Below, in pieces: positions 32,293 through 42,064 of a DNA stretch of 64,000 nt (position 1 is the first letter of the stretch; each line of letters opens with the position of its first letter). Source of the DNA: Pseudomonas asiatica (lineage in GTDB: Bacteria > Pseudomonadota > Gammaproteobacteria > Pseudomonadales > Pseudomonadaceae); the NCBI RefSeq assembly GCF_009932335.1, contig NZ_BLJF01000003.1, positions 558,001-622,000 of the forward strand, written 5' to 3'. The notes under the pieces were generated by a model. The model was not told the DNA's origin. It saw only the letters and a program-made list of their open reading frames with translations, and did no database searches. Both the position numbers and the translations under genes were made by a program.

Positions 32293-35200
32293 TCACACAG
32301 GGTGAGTGCCATCCGGTTTCGGCTGCTCCACCGGAATCAGCTGCTGTTTGCCGCCCTTCGGATCCATCAGAAACACCTCGACCTGGCGCACCGAGATCTT
32401 GATGTTGTGCGCCTTGAACTCGCGGTTGATGTAGCGGTTGATCTCGTCCAGCGTCGGGTTGCGGTCGCCCAGGTCGCGTACGTGCATGCGCAGCTCGTGG
32501 TCCAGTGAGCTCTCGCCGAAGTTGAGGAAGTACACGATCGGCTCCGGGTCCTTGAGCACGCGTGGGTTTTCGTGAGCACCCTTGAGCAGCAGGTCGCGCA
32601 CCAGGTCCAGGTCGGAGCCATAGTCGATGCCCAGCTTCAGCGTTACCCGGGTGACCGTGTCGGTCAGCGACCAGTTGATCAGCTGGCCGGTGATGAAGGT
32701 CTTGTTGGGGACGATGATGTCCTTGCGGTCGAAGTCGGTGATGGTGGTGGCGCGGATGCGGATCTTGCTCACCGTGCCCGACAGGTTGCCGATGGTGATG
32801 GTGTCGCCAATCCGTACCGGGCGCTCGAACAGGATCATGATGCCGGAGATGAAGTTGGCGAAGATCTCCTGCATACCGAAGCCCAGGCCCACCGACAGCG
32901 CGGCCACCAGCCATTGCAGCTTGTCCCAGCTGACACCCAGGGTCGACAGGGTGCTGACGATACCGATACCGACGATGGTGTACGACAACAGCGTGGTGGT
33001 GGCGTAGGCACTGCCCTGGGCCAGGTTCAGGCGTGACAGCACCAGCACTTCCAGCAGGCCCGGCAAGTTGCCGGCCAGGGCAAAGGTGATGCCGACGATT
33101 ACCAGTGCGCCCAGCAGGTCGCCGAGGCTGATCGGCACCATGCTGGCGGCGGCGCCGGTGCCGCTGGTGTATTCGTAGAGGACGAAGTTGTTGAGGTAGG
33201 CGAACACCGAGATCAGGTCCGACCACACCCAGTACAGGCCCGCGATGAAGCCGCCAAGCAGGGCCAGGCGGATCAGGCGCAGTGACTGCTGGTTGACCTG
33301 TTCGATGTCCAGCGCTGGTTCTTCGGTGATGACTTCGCCATCCAGCCCTTCCTTGGCCGCCGCCCGCTTGCTCAGCGCGCGCTGGTAGGCCAGGCGCCGT
33401 GCCGCCACCGACAGGCCACGTACGAACGCGGCTTCGATCACCAGCCAGAACAGCAGCAGGTACAAGGTATAGATCAGCCGGTCGGTAAGTTTCAGCGCGG
33501 TGTAGTAGTAGCCGAAGCACACGGCCACGAACAGGGCGATGGGCAGGGCGGTGAAGGCCACACCCACGGCCTTGCGGAACAGCGAGGTATCGCGGTGCGC
33601 CGGGCTGCTGAGCAGCAGGCGGCTGAGCAGCCAGGCCATCAGTGCGTAGCAGGTCAGTACCACGCCGATACCCAACACATCATCGGCCAGCGCCGAAGGC
33701 TGATGCTCGGCCACCGCCACCACACCGACCAGTGCCAGCACCACGGTGCCCAGGCGGCGCACCCAGCCGCGCAGGAACTCGACCTGCGGCTTGTGCCAGC
33801 GGAAGTGGATTTCCGCCACTCCGCCCGGGGCGAGGATGCGGTAGGCGGTGTAGAACACCAGCCAGGCCTGGGCCAGTTGCCAGAGGGCTGCACCAAGGTT
33901 GGCGTTCTGCCCGCGGGCGTCGATCTGCAGGGCGTAGCTGCACAGGGCCAGGCCCAGGCTGACGGGCATTGCCAGCAGGATGTTGATGAGGATCGCCTGG
34001 GGCGTGTGCCACTGGCTGTCACGGCGGAAGTGGCCGATGTCCTGGTGCACCTTGCCCAGCCGTTGGTACAGGTATTTGCGCCGCCACAGCAGGGCGCCGA
34101 TCACCAGCAGCAGCGGCAGGAACAGCAACGGGCGCTGGCTCAGGCCGTCGCCCAGCTCCTTCAGGCCCGAGCCCCACGGCAAGTTGGCCACCTGGTCGGC
34201 CAGGCGTTCCGGCACATAGCGCAGCCAGTCCCAGTCCAGCGGCTTGTTGCTGGGGATCCAGAACATTTGCTCGTCGAGGGTGGTGCGCAGGCTCTGGGCG
34301 GTGCCCAGCAGCTGCTTCTGGTTGAGCTGCAGGGTGATCGATTCGTTGAGCAGTGCCGACAACTCGCGGTTCAGCCGCTCCAGCAGGTCGCTGCGGGTAA
34401 TCGCCACTTCCAGCAGGGCCTTGCGCAGCTGTGGTGTCACATCTTCCTGTGGTTGGGCAGCCAGCAGCTTGTCGACGTAGGTGACCGGGCTGCTCATCTG
34501 CTCGCGTTGCTGGTTGACCTCGAACTGGTACAGGCGGGTGTCAGCGATCTGGTCGGCCAGGTCGCGATCGACCTTCAGGTGCGGCAGGGTCTGCTTCTGC
34601 TTGTAGAGGATCTTCGACAGCAGCAGGCTGCCCTTGAGCACGTTGATCTGCTCGTCCAGCGCCTGGTCGGCTTGGGTCAGGCTGTCCAGTTGCTGCTTGG
34701 TGCGCAGGTTCTGCTGGGTCAGTTCGTTGAGGCGGTCGGTACTTTTCAGCAGGTAGTCGGAAAGCTTGAGGTTGACCGCACTTTCGGTGGCCAGCAGGCT
34801 GCTGCCGCCGGCTTTCTGGGCCTCGATCGATTGCTGGGTGACCGCTTCCTGGGACTGGGCCAGGCGCTTGTCGTTGATCAGGGTCTGCAGGTCCTGAATT
34901 TCCTGCTCCAGGCGCGCGGCCCGTTCGATCAGCAGGTCGTGGCGGGCGTTGCCCAGATCTTGCAGTAGGCTGTTGCCGGCCAGCTCCTGGCGGCGCAGCA
35001 GGGTCAGCGCGTTGAGCGAGGCCAGTTCGGCATTCAACTGGTTGCGCTGGTCGGTGTTGATCGGTTTGCCGGCGTCCTTGCCGGTCTTGAGGATGCTGTT
35101 GATCTGCTGGGTGCGCGCCTGGCTGTTGCTGATTTCGGCCTGGGCGCGTTCCGGGCGGGTCTGCGAGTTGATGATCAGGCTGTTGGCTTCGGACAACGCC

Positions 35201-35601
35201 TTCTGCAGCTCGCCCTGCAGGGTGCTGCGCTCGCTGAGCATCTGCTCCAGTTGCGGCACGGAAAGGGCGGCATAACGCTGGGCTACCGGCTGTGGCTTGG
35301 TTTCCTTGAGCCTGGCCAGTTCGCGCTGGCTGTCGCTGGTTTCTTTCGGCGCGCCGGTCAGCTCCTGCTTCAGCGCGGCGAGTTTCTTCTCATTGTCTTC
35401 CTTGCTGGCGAGCAGGCTGAGGGTTTGCTCCAGCACCTGCTGCAGGGCTTTCTGCTCGGCCTCGGGCAGTTTGCGCTCGGCGATCTTGTCGAGGCTGTTC
35501 TGGATGCTGGCGGTGGTCGGGGCTTCTGCTGCCGTGGCTGCAAAAGAGAGAGACAGGCACAGCCCGAACAGGGCTGTGCGGAGGTACACGCGCAGGGACA
35601 T
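32293..35601 (-). CDS. mscK: Large mechanosensitive channel, MscK/KefA type
   Basis: 1102 residues. A signal peptide (RTALFGLCLSLSFAATAAEA) leads into a roughly 450-residue periplasmic region rich in heptad-like Glu/Gln/Leu (coiled coil). About eleven membrane segments follow, then the MscS core: LSVGLGFGMQEIFANFISGI, MILFERPVRIGDTITIG, SKIRIRATTITDFDRKDIIV, PNKTFITGQLINWSLTDT. It opens on membrane tension to release ions in hypo-osmotic shock. The start is ATG at 35599-35601, giving the signal peptide; an upstream in-frame start at 35745 would overlap the next gene. Confidence 0.9.
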   Translation of the reverse strand: MSLRVYLRTALFGLCLSLSFAATAAEAPTTASIQNSLDKIAERKLPEAEQKALQQVLEQTLSLLASKEDNEKKLAALKQELTGAPKETSDSQRELARLKETKPQPVAQRYAALSVPQLEQMLSERSTLQGELQKALSEANSLIINSQTRPERAQAEISNSQARTQQINSILKTGKDAGKPINTDQRNQLNAELASLNALTLLRRQELAGNSLLQDLGNARHDLLIERAARLEQEIQDLQTLINDKRLAQSQEAVTQQSIEAQKAGGSSLLATESAVNLKLSDYLLKSTDRLNELTQQNLRTKQQLDSLTQADQALDEQINVLKGSLLLSKILYKQKQTLPHLKVDRDLADQIADTRLYQFEVNQQREQMSSPVTYVDKLLAAQPQEDVTPQLRKALLEVAITRSDLLERLNRELSALLNESITLQLNQKQLLGTAQSLRTTLDEQMFWIPSNKPLDWDWLRYVPERLADQVANLPWGSGLKELGDGLSQRPLLFLPLLLVIGALLWRRKYLYQRLGKVHQDIGHFRRDSQWHTPQAILINILLAMPVSLGLALCSYALQIDARGQNANLGAALWQLAQAWLVFYTAYRILAPGGVAEIHFRWHKPQVEFLRGWVRRLGTVVLALVGVVAVAEHQPSALADDVLGIGVVLTCYALMAWLLSRLLLSSPAHRDTSLFRKAVGVAFTALPIALFVAVCFGYYYTALKLTDRLIYTLYLLLFWLVIEAAFVRGLSVAARRLAYQRALSKRAAAKEGLDGEVITEEPALDIEQVNQQSLRLIRLALLGGFIAGLYWVWSDLISVFAYLNNFVLYEYTSGTGAAASMVPISLGDLLGALVIVGITFALAGNLPGLLEVLVLSRLNLAQGSAYATTTLLSYTIVGIGIVSTLSTLGVSWDKLQWLVAALSVGLGFGMQEIFANFISGIMILFERPVRIGDTITIGNLSGTVSKIRIRATTITDFDRKDIIVPNKTFITGQLINWSLTDTVTRVTLKLGIDYGSDLDLVRDLLLKGAHENPRVLKDPEPIVYFLNFGESSLDHELRMHVRDLGDRNPTLDEINRYINREFKAHNIKISVRQVEVFLMDPKGGKQQLIPVEQPKPDGTHPV

Positions 35602-35636
35602 AGGCAGACTACTTGTGGATCCGGCAGAAACGAAGT

Positions 35637-37379
35637 TTAGAGGAACAATCCTGGTCCGGGTCGCGTTCCTTCGGGGAATCTGACGCCTACTTTCTGAATC
35701 TTGTTCCCGTCCATGGTGGCCACGGTCCAGATCGTGCCATGCCATTCGACCTGGTCACCTACTACTGGAGCGCCTCCGACCTTCTGTCGGATGAACTGGG
35801 CCAGTGGCATTTTCGCGTCCAGGCCGTCGAGTTTCAGACCGTACAACGCTGCCACCGCACCCAGTTCGGCATCGCCTTCGAGCACGAAGTCGCCGAAGAA
35901 ACGCAGGTCGAGGCCACGTTGTGGCGCCTGGCTGAACAGCTTGCCCAGGGCCGGCAGGTTGTGCTCGTGGCCGATCACACAGAGCATGTCGCCTACTTCC
36001 AGTACCGTACTGCCGGACGGGTGCAGCAGTTGCTCGCCCCGGAACAGCGCGGCGATTCGCGTGCCTTCGGGCATCTTCAGCTCGCGCAGGGCGGCGCCGA
36101 TGCACCATTTTTCGGCACCCAGGCGGTAGACGAACATTTCCCACTCGCTGGTGATGTGCACTTCCAGCGCCGAACGGGAGATCGGCGCCGGGTCTGGCGG
36201 TACCGTCACTTTCAGCAGCTTGGCCATCCACGGCAGGCTGGTGCCTTGCACCAGCAGCGACACCAGCACGATGAAGAAGGCCAGGTTGAAGAACAGCTGG
36301 GCGTCCGGCAGGCCGGCCATCAGCGGGAACACCGCGAGGATGATCGGTACCGCACCGCGCAGGCCGACCCAGGAAATGAAGGCCTTTTCACGGCCGTGGA
36401 AGGCCTTGAACGGCAACAGGCTGGCGACCACCGACAGCGGGCGCGCTACCAGGATCATCCACAGCGCCAGGCCCAGCGCCGGCAGGGCGATGGGCAGCAG
36501 GTCATGGGGCGTGACCAGCAGCCCCAGCACCAGGAACATGCCGATCTGCGCCAGCCACGCCATGCCGTCGAGCATGTGCAGGATGCCGTGGCGGCTGCGG
36601 ATGGGCTTGTTGCCCAGCACCAGGCCGCACAGGTACACGGCAAGGAATCCGCTGCCATGCAGGGCGTTGGTCAGCGAGAACACCACCAGGCCGCCAGCGA
36701 TCACCAGGATGGGGTACAGGCCGCCAGCCAGCTTGATGCGGTTGACCAGTTGCAGCATCAGCCAGCCGCCGCCCAGGCCCACCAGCCCGCCGATGCCGAA
36801 TTCGCGCAGCAGGTGGGTGAGCAGGCTCCAGTGCAGGCCGGTCTGGCCGCTGGCGATCATGTCGATCAGGGTGACGGTGAGGAAAACTGCCATCGGGTCG
36901 TTGCTACCCGACTCGATCTCCAGGGTGGCCGTGACCCGCTCGTTCAGGCCTTTGCCGCCGAGCAGCGAGAACACCGCCGCAGCGTCGGTGGAACCGACGA
37001 TGGCGCCGATGAGCAGGCCCTGGATCAGGCTCAGGTCGAACAGCCAGGCGGCGACCAGGCCCGTGAGGGCGGTGGTGATCATTACGCCGATGGTGGCCAG
37101 CGACAGCGCCGGCCACAGCGCCACGCGGAAGCTCGCCACCCGTGTGCGCAGGCCACCGTCGAGCAGGATCACGGCCAGAGCCAGGTTGCCCACCAGGTAG
37201 GCGGTCGGATAGTTGTTGAAGATGATGCCGCCACCATCGACGCCGGCGATCATGCCGACCGCAAGGATGATGACCAGGATAGGGATGCCCAGGCGCGACG
37301 ACAGCGAACTGACCAGGATACTTGCGCCCACCAGCAATGCGCCGATCAGGAACAGGCTGTTGATGGTGCTTGCATCCAA
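35637..37379 (-). CDS. cvrA: CvrA/NhaP2-type cation/proton antiporter
   Basis: 580 residues. A CPA1 sodium/proton exchanger domain with about twelve membrane segments includes [16 protein letters not shown] and [36 protein letters not shown] carries the conserved ND-P ion-binding pair. Cytosolic TrkA-C-like ([20 protein letters not shown]) and CorC-HlyC-like ([20 protein letters not shown]) domains follow. Homologues exchange K+ for protons and support volume control. The start is TTG at 37377-37379 with GGAG upstream; the nearby ATG is in another frame. It lies 35 bases before mscK on the same strand, so they may be one osmotic-response unit. Confidence 0.88.
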   Translation of the reverse strand: MDASTINSLFLIGALLVGASILVSSLSSRLGIPILVIILAVGMIAGVDGGGIIFNNYPTAYLVGNLALAVILLDGGLRTRVASFRVALWPALSLATIGVMITTALTGLVAAWLFDLSLIQGLLIGAIVGSTDAAAVFSLLGGKGLNERVTATLEIESGSNDPMAVFLTVTLIDMIASGQTGLHWSLLTHLLREFGIGGLVGLGGGWLMLQLVNRIKLAGGLYPILVIAGGLVVFSLTNALHGSGFLAVYLCGLVLGNKPIRSRHGILHMLDGMAWLAQIGMFLVLGLLVTPHDLLPIALPALGLALWMILVARPLSVVASLLPFKAFHGREKAFISWVGLRGAVPIILAVFPLMAGLPDAQLFFNLAFFIVLVSLLVQGTSLPWMAKLLKVTVPPDPAPISRSALEVHITSEWEMFVYRLGAEKWCIGAALRELKMPEGTRIAALFRGEQLLHPSGSTVLEVGDMLCVIGHEHNLPALGKLFSQAPQRGLDLRFFGDFVLEGDAELGAVAALYGLKLDGLDAKMPLAQFIRQKVGGAPVVGDQVEWHGTIWTVATMDGNKIQKVGVRFPEGTRPGPGLFL

Positions 37380-37495
37380 AGGCAGGTACTCCGGGGACCG
37401 CGGGGGAGGGGACTTGATAGCATGACGCTAGCAGGTCGCGTGCCAAATGATTCTAACCTGATGAATTGGCAGGCTGTAAAGCGTTTCTGCAGATG

Positions 37496-37524
37496 AAAAA
37501 AAGGCACCGCGGTGGGTGCCTTTT
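37496..37524 (-). terminator. Intrinsic terminator on the minus strand, downstream of betA
   Basis: Read on the minus strand: AAGGCACCCACCGCGGTGCC followed by seven T. It is placed about 120 bases after the betA stop, beyond a REP pair. Confidence 0.75.
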
Positions 37525-37540
37525 CGGGTGTTGCCTGGGT

Positions 37541-37635
37541 GGGCCTCTTCGCGGGCGCGCCCGCTCCCACAGGTGAATCACAAATCTCAAGTTCTGTGAG
37601 AGTCCTGTGGGAGCGGGCATGCCCGCGAAAGGGCC
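37541..37635. repeat. REP pair, 'cgcgggcgcgcccgctcccaca' family
   Basis: Inverted copies: ggcctcttcgcgggcgcgcccgctcccacag and ctgtgggagcgggcatgcccgcgaaagggcc. This is a third core variant, closest to the classical P. putida REP with 'cgcgggtaaacccgctcctacag'. Confidence 0.85.
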
Positions 37636-37643
37636 GGTGCAGT

Positions 37644-39341
37644 TTACGCCTGCTTGATTTCACGCATCGGCTTGCCCTTCACCGGTGCATCGCCCGCCAC
37701 GTAGTACTTGGCAGTGCTGCGCGGCAGCGGCTTGCGGCCACGGATCTTGTCCGAGATTTTCTCGGCGATCATGATCGTGGTGGCGTTGAGGTTACCGGTG
37801 ATGATCAGCGGCATGATCGACGCATCGACCACACGCAGGCCCTTCATGCCATGCACGCGGCCTTCGCCGTCGACCACCGCCATGTCGTCGGTGCCCATCT
37901 TGCACGAGCAGGACGGGTGGAAGGCGGTTTCGGCGTGCTCGCGGATGAACTTGTCCAGCTCTTCATCGGTCTGCACGTGCGCGCCGGGGCTGATCTCACG
38001 GCCACGGTACGGGTCCAGTGCCGGCTGGGCCATGATTTCACGGGTCAGGCGGATGCCGTCACGGAATTCCTGCCAGTCCTGCTCGGTGGACATGTAGTTG
38101 AACAGAATGCTCGGGTGTTGGCGCGGGTCCTTCGACTTGGCCTGGATGCGGCCGCGGGCAGGCGAGCGCATGGAACCCATGTGTGCCTGGAAGCCGTGTT
38201 CCTTCACGCCATTGGAGCCGTTGTAGTTAATGGCCACTGGCAGGAAGTGGTATTGAATGTTCGGCCATTTGAATTCAGGGCGGGTACGAATGAAACCACC
38301 GGCCTCGAACTGGTTGCTGGCGCCGATGCCGGTGCCGTTGAACATCCACTCGGCACCGATGGCCGGCTGGTTCCACCACAGCAACGACGGGTACAGCGAC
38401 ACCGGCTGGGTGCAGGCGTACTGCAGGTACAGCTCCAGGTGGTCCTGCAGGTTTTCGCCAACGCCTGGCAGATCGTGCACCACCGGGATGTCGAGGCTTT
38501 CCAGCAGGGCGCGCGGACCAACGCCGGAGCGCTGCAACAGCTGCGGCGAAGCGATGGCGCCGGAGCTGACGATGACTTCCTTGCGGGCACGGGCTTCAAC
38601 GCGCTCTTCGCTGTCACCGACCAGGTAGGTCACGCCGATGGCGCGCTTGCCGTCGAACAGCACGCGGTCAGTCAGGGCGTGGGTGACGATGGTCAGGTTC
38701 GGGCGCTTCTTGGCCTGGTCCAGATAGCCACGGGCGGTGCTGGAGCGGCGGCCGTTCTTGGTCACCGTACGGTCCATCGGGCCGAAGCCTTCCTGCTGGT
38801 AGCCATTCAGGTCTTCGGTGCGCGGGTAACCGGCCTGCACGCCGGCTTCGACCATGGCGTGGAACAGCGGGTTGTTGCCGGCTTTCGGCGTGGTCACGCT
38901 GACCGGGCCTTCGCCACCGTGGTAGTCGTTCGGGCCGATGTCGCGGGTTTCGGCCTTGCGGAAGTACGGCAGGCAGTCCAGATAGGTCCAGTCTTCCAGG
39001 CCTGGCAGTTCTGCCCAGCCATCGAAGTCCAGGGCATTACCGCGGATGTAGCACATGCCGTTGATCAGCGACGAGCCACCCAGGCCTTTGCCGCGACCGC
39101 ATTCCATGCGGCGGCCGTCCATGTACGGCTCCGGATCGGTCTCGTAGGCCCAGTTGTAGCGGCGGCCCTGCAGTGGGAAGGCCAGGGCTGCTGGCATCTG
39201 GGTGCGGAAGTCGAAGCGGTAGTCGGGGCCACCGGCTTCCAGCAGCAATACGGTGACGCCTGCGTCTTCGGTCAGGCGGGTCGCCAGGGTGTTACCGGCC
39301 GAACCGGCACCGACGATGATGTAATCGAATTCTTGGGACAT
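37644..39341 (-). CDS. betA: Choline dehydrogenase
   Basis: 565 residues, a GMC flavoprotein that oxidises choline to betaine aldehyde at the membrane. The FAD motif is [20 protein letters not shown] (residues 5-24). GMC signatures are [15 protein letters not shown] and [18 protein letters not shown]. The active-site His region is [13 protein letters not shown]. It is last in the betI-betB-betA unit, 78 bases after betB. Confidence 0.97.
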   Translation of the reverse strand: MSQEFDYIIVGAGSAGNTLATRLTEDAGVTVLLLEAGGPDYRFDFRTQMPAALAFPLQGRRYNWAYETDPEPYMDGRRMECGRGKGLGGSSLINGMCYIRGNALDFDGWAELPGLEDWTYLDCLPYFRKAETRDIGPNDYHGGEGPVSVTTPKAGNNPLFHAMVEAGVQAGYPRTEDLNGYQQEGFGPMDRTVTKNGRRSSTARGYLDQAKKRPNLTIVTHALTDRVLFDGKRAIGVTYLVGDSEERVEARARKEVIVSSGAIASPQLLQRSGVGPRALLESLDIPVVHDLPGVGENLQDHLELYLQYACTQPVSLYPSLLWWNQPAIGAEWMFNGTGIGASNQFEAGGFIRTRPEFKWPNIQYHFLPVAINYNGSNGVKEHGFQAHMGSMRSPARGRIQAKSKDPRQHPSILFNYMSTEQDWQEFRDGIRLTREIMAQPALDPYRGREISPGAHVQTDEELDKFIREHAETAFHPSCSCKMGTDDMAVVDGEGRVHGMKGLRVVDASIMPLIITGNLNATTIMIAEKISDKIRGRKPLPRSTAKYYVAGDAPVKGKPMREIKQA

Positions 39342-39419
39342 GAAAGTACCCTCGTGTTGGCGGTGTTCAGGGAGCAGGAACGCCCGTGCGCTGAGGCACG
39401 GGCGTGGCTGGACAGGGCC

Positions 39420-40892
39420 TTAGAAGACCGAGTTGTAGCCGCCCAGCTCGACCTGGACCGACTTGATGCGGGTGTATTGAGCCAGCGAGCTGACGCCGTT
39501 CTCACGGCCGACGCCCGACTGCTTGTAGCCACCGACCGGCATTTCGGCCGGCGATTCGCCCCAGGCGTTGATCCAGCAGATACCGGCTTCCAGCTTGTGG
39601 ATGATGCGGTGAGCGCGGGTGATGTCGTTGGTGCAGACACCGGCGGCCAGGCCGTACTCGGTGTCGTTGGCGCGACGGATGACTTCTTCTTCGGTTTCGT
39701 AGGTGAGGATGCTCATCACCGGGCCGAAGATCTCTTCCTTGACGATGGTCATGTCGTCGGTGCAGTCGGTGAACACGGTCGGGGCCACGAATGCACCCTT
39801 GGCGAAATCACCGGCGGTCAGACGCTCGCCACCGCACAGCACGCGTGCGCCTTCTTCCTTGCCCTTGGCGATGTAGCCAAGCACGCTTTCCATGTGCTGG
39901 AAGCTGACCAGCGGGCCGAAGTTGGTGTTTTCGTCTTCCGGGTTGCCAGCGCGGATGCGGGCAACGCGCTCGACGATCTTGGCCTCGAAGGCAGCTTTCA
40001 TATCAGCCGGGATGAACACGCGGGTGCCGTTGGTGCAAACCTGGCCCGAGCTGTAGAAGTTGGCCATCATGGCGATGTCGGCGGCCTTGTCCAGGTCGGC
40101 GTCGGCGCAGATGATCAGTGGCGACTTGCCGCCCAGCTCCATGGTGACTTCCTTGAGCGACGAGCTCGAGGCGCTGGCCATAACCTTCTTGCCGGTGGTG
40201 GTGCCGCCGGTGAAGGAGACTTTTTCGATGCGTGGGTGTTCGGTCAGCCAGGTGCCGACTTCACGGCCGCTGCCGGTCAGGACGTTGAACACGCCGTTCG
40301 GCAAGCCGGCTTCGGTGTAGATCTCGGCCAGCTTCAGGGTGGTCAGCGAGGTGACTTCCGACGGCTTGAAGATCATCGCGTTGCCGGCGGCCAGGGCCGG
40401 GGCGGATTTCCACAGGGCGATCTGGATCGGGTAGTTCCAGGCACCGATACCGGCGGTCACGCCCAGCGGCTCGCGGCGGGTGTAGACGAAGGACGATTCA
40501 CGCAGCGGGATCTGCTCGCCTTCGATGGCCGGAACCAGGCCAGCGTAATACTCCAGCACGTCGGCGCCGGTGACGATGTCGACGTAGCGGGTTTCCGAGT
40601 ACGACTTGCCGGTGTCCAGAGTTTCCAGCATGGCCAGCTCGTCGTTGCGCTCGCGCAGGATCTCGACGGCGCGGCGCAGGATGCGCGAACGCTGCATGGC
40701 GGTCATCGCGGCCCAGACCTTCTGGCCTCGCTCGGCGCTTTCGACGGCCTTCTCGACGTCAGCCTCGGTGGCACGTTGCACGTGGGCGAGGACTTCGCCG
40801 GTAGCCGGGTTGATGGCTTCGAAGGTGGCATCGCTGCCAGCGTCGACGTAAGCGCCATCAATGTAGAGTTTTTGCGTTCCGAAACGGGCCAT
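39420..40892 (-). CDS. betB: Betaine aldehyde dehydrogenase
   Basis: 490 residues. It oxidises betaine aldehyde to glycine betaine with NAD(P). Catalytic Glu is in [12 protein letters not shown] and catalytic Cys in [15 protein letters not shown]. The cofactor region is [16 protein letters not shown] and the assembly loop is [20 protein letters not shown]. It is the middle gene of the bet operon. Confidence 0.97.
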   Translation of the reverse strand: MARFGTQKLYIDGAYVDAGSDATFEAINPATGEVLAHVQRATEADVEKAVESAERGQKVWAAMTAMQRSRILRRAVEILRERNDELAMLETLDTGKSYSETRYVDIVTGADVLEYYAGLVPAIEGEQIPLRESSFVYTRREPLGVTAGIGAWNYPIQIALWKSAPALAAGNAMIFKPSEVTSLTTLKLAEIYTEAGLPNGVFNVLTGSGREVGTWLTEHPRIEKVSFTGGTTTGKKVMASASSSSLKEVTMELGGKSPLIICADADLDKAADIAMMANFYSSGQVCTNGTRVFIPADMKAAFEAKIVERVARIRAGNPEDENTNFGPLVSFQHMESVLGYIAKGKEEGARVLCGGERLTAGDFAKGAFVAPTVFTDCTDDMTIVKEEIFGPVMSILTYETEEEVIRRANDTEYGLAAGVCTNDITRAHRIIHKLEAGICWINAWGESPAEMPVGGYKQSGVGRENGVSSLAQYTRIKSVQVELGGYNSVF

Positions 40893-40931
40893 AGTGTCCT
40901 CGCAAGTGCAGTGTGTGGTTTGGCTTGCGCG

Positions 40932-41588
40932 TCACGCTCCTGCTGGGTTGGCAAGGGCCGTGCGCGGTTGTTCAGCGGCCTGGTCGTTTGTACCCAGGGT
41001 GTGCTGTTTAGCCAGTTGTAGATCCATGTATTCGTAAGCAATCCGTATCGCCTGGTCGGTGTCGAATGCATCACCCGACAGGGCGCCACGCAGCCACAAG
41101 CCGTCGATCAAAGCTGCCAGGCCGCGGGCTGCCTTGCGCGCATGGTAGAGCGGCAGCGCGCGGCGGAACTGGCAGCACAGGTTGGAATACAAGCGGTGGT
41201 CGTTGATCCGCTGCAACCTGTGCAAATCGGGCTGGTGCATGCTGGAAGCCCAGAAGGCCAACCAGGTTTTCATCGCCGGGCCGTTTACCTGGCTGGCATC
41301 GAAGTTGCCCTCGATGATCACTTTCAGGTGGGCGCGCGGGCTGTCGTCCGTCAGGGCCTGGCGACGTGCTCTAACACCTTCGTTGAGCATGTTCATGATG
41401 TAACCCATCGTCGCTGCTATCAGGCCGTTCTTGTCCCGAAAGTAGTGACTGATGATGCCGTTCGACACACCGGCCAAACGGGCAATCAGCGCAATGCTGG
41501 CGTCACCCAGTCCGACCTGATCGACCGCCTGCAACGTGGCTTCGATCAACTGCTGGCGGCGGATGGGTTGCATACCGACCTTGGGCAT
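40932..41588 (-). CDS. betI: BetI, choline-responsive TetR-family repressor
   Basis: 218 residues. A TetR-type HTH ([40 protein letters not shown]) and a ligand domain with the BetI-specific [20 protein letters not shown] and [16 protein letters not shown]. Family members are about 195-200 residues; here about 20 extra residues ([20 protein letters not shown]) extend the C-terminus past YMDLQLAKQ. It represses the bet genes in the absence of choline. It is the first gene of the operon, 39 bases before betB, with a perfect operator-like palindrome 70 bases upstream. Confidence 0.95.
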   Translation of the reverse strand: MPKVGMQPIRRQQLIEATLQAVDQVGLGDASIALIARLAGVSNGIISHYFRDKNGLIAATMGYIMNMLNEGVRARRQALTDDSPRAHLKVIIEGNFDASQVNGPAMKTWLAFWASSMHQPDLHRLQRINDHRLYSNLCCQFRRALPLYHARKAARGLAALIDGLWLRGALSGDAFDTDQAIRIAYEYMDLQLAKQHTLGTNDQAAEQPRTALANPAGA

Positions 41589-41657
41589 CTTGCGTTCTCC
41601 TCAGGCCTGCGAGCAGACGACGGGCGGCTGACTCGGCGAAGGCCAGTCTATTTTGTT

Positions 41658-41677
41658 TTGATTGAACGTTCAATCAA
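41658..41677. promoter_or_regulatory. BetI operator (perfect 20-bp palindrome)
   Basis: TTGATTGAACGTTCAATCAA is fully self-complementary and matches the TGATTG-ACGTTCAAT core known for BetI sites in other bacteria. It lies between the divergent betI and betT, close to betI. Confidence 0.85.
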
Positions 41678-42064
41678 TAAAGAATAAGCTCTGCGACAAT
41701 TTGTGCCATTGACAGTTTTTAAGGCGGTCGAGAAGGCACGGATTGACACCCCAGGAAATCGCGTAACCCCCTGAATACAAGGCGTTGACGGGCATGAGCG
41801 ATGCGAAATGCAGATTCTGCCGTGCGGTCATGGACCCTGCGGCGGGCCCTTGGAGCGGGCGGGGTGATCTGTGACCAATGCGCGCACCTCAGCTGAGGCG
41901 TGGCATTTGCAGCAGGCCACCTGTCTGTTTTTTGCAACGTATCGATTCGGGATCACGGTTTCCAAGGGTGCTTTTATAACACCTGATGCAGTGGGGATAT
42001 TCCACCAATTGCTCGGGAAAGACTGATTAGCCTCCACAGCCGCACTGCCCGGAGCATTCGTGCA

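Noticed and set aside
35613..37496. Plus-strand open frame of about 627 codons opposite cvrA
   Set aside because: Shadow of the antiporter; Gln/His/Arg/Asp-rich without motifs.
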